Shown: positions 61,339 through 64,000 of the stretch, piece by piece
Numbering within the stretch: the stretch's first letter is position 1
How the letters are laid out: each line of letters opens with the position of its first letter
NCBI RefSeq assembly: GCF_009674535.1
Contig: NZ_WKJK01000018.1
Coordinates: forward strand, 1-64,000
Direction: 5' to 3'
Source: Duganella guangzhouensis
GTDB lineage: Bacteria > Pseudomonadota > Gammaproteobacteria > Burkholderiales > Burkholderiaceae_D
Length of the DNA: 64,000 bases
Notes under the pieces: model-generated
Told to the model about the DNA's origin: nothing
Databases searched by the model: none
The model's input: the letters and a program-made list of their open reading frames with translations, nothing else
Position numbers and translations under genes: made by a program

Positions 61339-62568
61339 ATGGAGTTGAAGGACAAGCTGGAAATCCTGGCCGATGCGGCCAAATACGATGCGTCCTGCGC
61401 CAGCAGCGGGGCGCCCAAACGCGGTTCGGCCGGCAAGGAAGGGCTGGGTGCCAGCACCGGCATGGGCATCTGTCACAGCTACACGCCGGATGGGCGTTGC
61501 GTGTCGCTGTTGAAGATCCTGCTCACCAATTACTGTCTGTACGATTGCCAGTACTGCGTCAACCGGCGCAGCTCCAACGTGCCGCGTGCGCGCTTCGCGG
61601 TGGCGGAGGTGGTCAAGCTGACCACCGATTTCTATCTGCGCAATTACATCGATGGCCTGTTTCTCAGTTCGGGCATCATCCAGTCCGCCGACTACACCAT
61701 GGAGCAGCTGGTGCAGGTGGCGCGCGAGCTGCGCGAGGTGCACCAGTTCCGTGGCTATATCCATTTGAAGACGATACCGGATGCCGATCCGGCGCTGATC
61801 GCGGAGGCCGGGCGCTATGCGGATCGGCTTAGCGTCAACATCGAGCTACCGACGCAGGACAGCGTGCAGAAGCTGGCGCCGGAGAAAAGCGTCCACACCA
61901 TCAAGCTGGCCATGGGCACGATCCGCCGCAAGCTGGATGACAGCGACACGCATCCAAAGGCGCCGCGCTTTGCGCCGGCCGGGCAAAGCACGCAGATGAT
62001 CGTGGGTGCCGACGCCAGTGACGACAGTCAGATCCTGTCCACCGCCGAAACGCTGTACGGCAGCTATAAGCTCAAGCGCGTGTACTACTCGGCCTTTAGT
62101 CCGATTCCGCACAGTCCCGGCAGCGTGCCGCTGGCGCCACCGCCTTTGCAGCGCGAGCATCGGCTGTATCAGGCGGATTTTCTGCTGCGTGGCTATGGCT
62201 TTCAGGTGAGTGAACTGCTGCCGGCGGATGGTAATCTGGCGCTGGACATCGATCCCAAGCTGGCGTGGGCGCTGGCGCATCGCGAGCATTTTCCGCTCGA
62301 CCTGAATCGCGCGGAGCAGCACATGATTGCGCGCGTGCCGGGCATCGGCTTGCGCAATGCGCAGCGGCTGGTGGAGTTGCGGCGCTTGCGGCAGATTCGT
62401 TATGCGGACTTGTCGCGGCTGCGCTGCAGTATGAAGAAGGTGGCGCCGTTTGTGGTGACGGCGGATTATTTTCCATCGCGTGACAGCAGTCCGTCCGAAC
62501 ACTTGCGGCGCGCGATGGCGGAGGTGCCGCAGCAGATGCCGCTGTGGCCGGAGTTGCAGGCGGCATGA
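61339..62568 (+). CDS. Putative DNA modification/repair radical SAM protein (UdgX-linked)
   Basis: A 409-residue radical SAM protein of the family known to occur beside UDG-like proteins. The cluster motif CLYDCQYC places Cys66, Cys70 and Cys73 (Cx3Cx2C). The start KLEILADAAKYDASCASSG and the segments TGMGICHSYTPDG and YYSAFSPIPHSPGS are family marks. The C-terminal part (about 325-365) has a helix-hairpin-helix-like VPGIGLRNAQRLVELRR, a DNA-binding motif. The reaction is not known. It is under the LexA box and overlaps the next gene (ATGA). Confidence 0.9.
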   Translation: MELKDKLEILADAAKYDASCASSGAPKRGSAGKEGLGASTGMGICHSYTPDGRCVSLLKILLTNYCLYDCQYCVNRRSSNVPRARFAVAEVVKLTTDFYLRNYIDGLFLSSGIIQSADYTMEQLVQVARELREVHQFRGYIHLKTIPDADPALIAEAGRYADRLSVNIELPTQDSVQKLAPEKSVHTIKLAMGTIRRKLDDSDTHPKAPRFAPAGQSTQMIVGADASDDSQILSTAETLYGSYKLKRVYYSAFSPIPHSPGSVPLAPPPLQREHRLYQADFLLRGYGFQVSELLPADGNLALDIDPKLAWALAHREHFPLDLNRAEQHMIARVPGIGLRNAQRLVELRRLRQIRYADLSRLRCSMKKVAPFVVTADYFPSRDSSPSEHLRRAMAEVPQQMPLWPELQAA

Positions 62569-64000
62569 GCGAACGGCATGTGGTGCGCTCATTTGAGCAG
62601 TGGCGGGCGGCGGCGCGTGCGCTCATCGCGCGCCGGGTGACGCCGGAGTCCGTGGAATGGGCTTCCAGCGAAGACGATGGCGATCTGTTCTCGGCCGTGC
62701 TGCCGCCGGTGCCGGCGCCGTCAGGCGCGGGCGAGGCCGTCGTACCGGCGGCGGCGATGCGCATCCCGCGCGAACTGATGGCCATGCTGGCCGGTGCCGC
62801 CTGTTACAGCGCTGCCGACCGCTGGGCCTTTCTGTACAAGGTGTTGTGGCGCTGGCAGTTGGGCGAACGCGAGGTGATGTCGGCGGCGGACCCGGACGGC
62901 GCGCGGCTGCACGCCATGCTCAAAGCGGTTCGCCGCGAGCAGCATGACATGCATGCCTACGTCCGATTCCGCGAGCGCAAACCGGAAGACGGCGCGCCGC
63001 GCTTCGTGGCCTGGTTCGAGCCGACGCACGACGTGCTGCCGCAAGTCGCGCGCCATTTTGCGGAGCGCATGGGCAAGGCCACCTGGATGATCGCCACCCC
63101 CAACGCCGCCGTGGTGTGGGATGGCGCCCAACTGCACGACGCGCCGCCGCTGATGCGCAGCGCTGCCGACGTGGAGGACAGCGGCGAGGCGCTATGGCTG
63201 ACTTATTACCGCAGCATCTTCAACCCGGCCCGCGTCAACGCGGATCTGCTGCGCAGCCATATCCCGTCGCGCTTCTGGAAAAATCTGCCGGAAGGCGCCA
63301 TCGTGCCGGACATGATCAGCGCCGCCGCCAACGGCGAGCGTCGCACCGGCCAGACCAGCGCTGTCGGCCGCCGCAAGGGTACGATGATTCCGGTCACGGC
63401 GGAACGCGCGCAACCACAGCGCGAGCAGTCGGCCACGCTGGACCAGTGCCGCCGCTGCGACCTGTGGCGCAACGCCACCCAGGCCGTGCCCGGCGTGGGG
63501 CCGAATACGGCGCGCATCATGCTGGTGGGCGAGCAGCCGGGCGATCAGGAAGACCTGCAAGGCTTGCCCTTTGTCGGCCCTGCCGGCGCGGTGCTGGAGC
63601 GCGCGTTGGCCGAGGCGGGCGTCGAGCGCAAGGCGGTCTATCTGACCAACGCCGTCAAGCATTTCAAATGGGAGTTGCGCGGCAAGCGGCGCCTGCACAA
63701 GACGCCGGCGCAAAGCGAAATCGCGGCCTGTCATCTGTGGCTGGAGGAGGAACTGGAGCGGGTCAAGCCGCAAGTGATCGTCGCGCTGGGCAGCACCGCG
63801 CTGAAGTCGGTGCTGAAAAACGGCAGCGCGACCATGAAGGATGTGATGGCGGCGCCGTTCGAGCATGAGGGCCGCTGGGTGGTCACGGTCTACCACCCAT
63901 CCTACGTGCTGCGCGCGCCGGACCAGGAAACGCGCCGGCAGGCCTACGACGTGATCGTCGACGGCCTGCGCCAGGCGCTGAAGCTTACAGCGGCGCCGGC
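62565..64000 (+). CDS. Partial: DUF4130-UdgX fusion, uracil-DNA glycosylase-type DNA repair protein
   Basis: The frame starts at 62565 inside the radical SAM stop and is open to the right edge (478 codons visible). Residues about 1-250 are the DUF4130 domain found with this radical SAM family. Residues about 290-475 are UdgX: CRRC (Cys295, Cys298) and ACHLW for the iron-sulfur cluster, motif A GEQPGDQED (about 322-330), the UdgX-specific loop GKRRLHKTP with His378, and motif HPSYVL (His444). In mycobacterial UdgX the equivalent His bonds covalently to the abasic site. The end is probably only a few residues past the edge. Confidence 0.92.
   Translation, partial: MSERHVVRSFEQWRAAARALIARRVTPESVEWASSEDDGDLFSAVLPPVPAPSGAGEAVVPAAAMRIPRELMAMLAGAACYSAADRWAFLYKVLWRWQLGEREVMSAADPDGARLHAMLKAVRREQHDMHAYVRFRERKPEDGAPRFVAWFEPTHDVLPQVARHFAERMGKATWMIATPNAAVVWDGAQLHDAPPLMRSAADVEDSGEALWLTYYRSIFNPARVNADLLRSHIPSRFWKNLPEGAIVPDMISAAANGERRTGQTSAVGRRKGTMIPVTAERAQPQREQSATLDQCRRCDLWRNATQAVPGVGPNTARIMLVGEQPGDQEDLQGLPFVGPAGAVLERALAEAGVERKAVYLTNAVKHFKWELRGKRRLHKTPAQSEIAACHLWLEEELERVKPQVIVALGSTALKSVLKNGSATMKDVMAAPFEHEGRWVVTVYHPSYVLRAPDQETRRQAYDVIVDGLRQALKLTAAP

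Noticed and set aside
1..64000. CRISPR array, prophage, insertion sequence, rRNA or tRNA
   Set aside because: No regular spaced repeats, transposase or phage genes, or clover-leaf-like stretches were noticed when reading both strands. A dedicated RNA search was not run.

Overview
The window is GC-rich, densely coded, ordinary chromosome. It looks like a betaproteobacterium of the order Burkholderiales, most likely family Oxalobacteraceae (Duganella, Massilia or Janthinobacterium type). The pointers are a class I PHA synthase followed by a PhaR regulator, a bamD / rluD / pgeF / phaC neighbourhood, and a complete MSHA-type pilus locus. This placement is inferred from gene content, not from a marker-gene search. 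I saw no rRNA, tRNA, CRISPR array, prophage or insertion sequence.

Layout. (1) 1-17.4 kb is an MSHA-type type IV pilus locus. A plus-strand run carries mshE, mshG, a pseudopilin, mshA, mshC, mshD, mshO, mshP, then mshI, a PilN-like gene, mshJ, mshK, mshL, mshM and mshN. A divergent minus-strand operon holds an orphan ABC ATPase and second copies of an MshM-type ATPase and an MshL-type secretin, plus the start of a further membrane-associated gene that runs off the left edge. A degenerate HD-GYP protein lies back-to-back with mshN. (2) 17.4-23.9 kb is housekeeping: aminotransferase, PIN protein, yaaA, bamD, rluD, pgeF. A perfect 43-bp-arm hairpin separates yaaA from bamD. (3) 23.7-26.5 kb holds phaC and phaR. 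(4) 26.5-30.8 kb is a sugar ABC importer with a clear promoter and a LacI-type operator. (5) 30.8-50.1 kb contains two tandem modules of the same design: histidine kinase and response regulator, divergent from an RND adaptor, HME-type RND pump and outer-membrane channel. The first pump operon continues without a break into a lipoprotein, a MipA-family porin, an alpha/beta hydrolase with a Cys nucleophile, an acyl carrier protein and a ketosynthase. (6) 50.1-57 kb has a LacI regulator, rimO, and a translationally coupled run of periplasmic creatininase-like protein, beta-propeller, MetC-like lyase and HisC. (7) 57-59.4 kb is a 2-oxoglutarate dioxygenase with an MFS exporter. (8) 59.6-61.3 kb is a chemoreceptor. 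(9) 61.3-64 kb is a DNA-damage operon: a perfect LexA box, a radical SAM protein and a DUF4130-UdgX fusion cut by the right edge.

The strongest candidates for unusual biology are the SOS-controlled radical SAM / UdgX pair, the efflux operon with a built-in acyl-carrier/ketosynthase cassette between twin two-component/RND modules, the duplicated secretin-ATPase module beside the pilus locus, and the HD-GYP protein that has lost its HD dyad next to a pilus ATPase with c-di-GMP-binding motifs.
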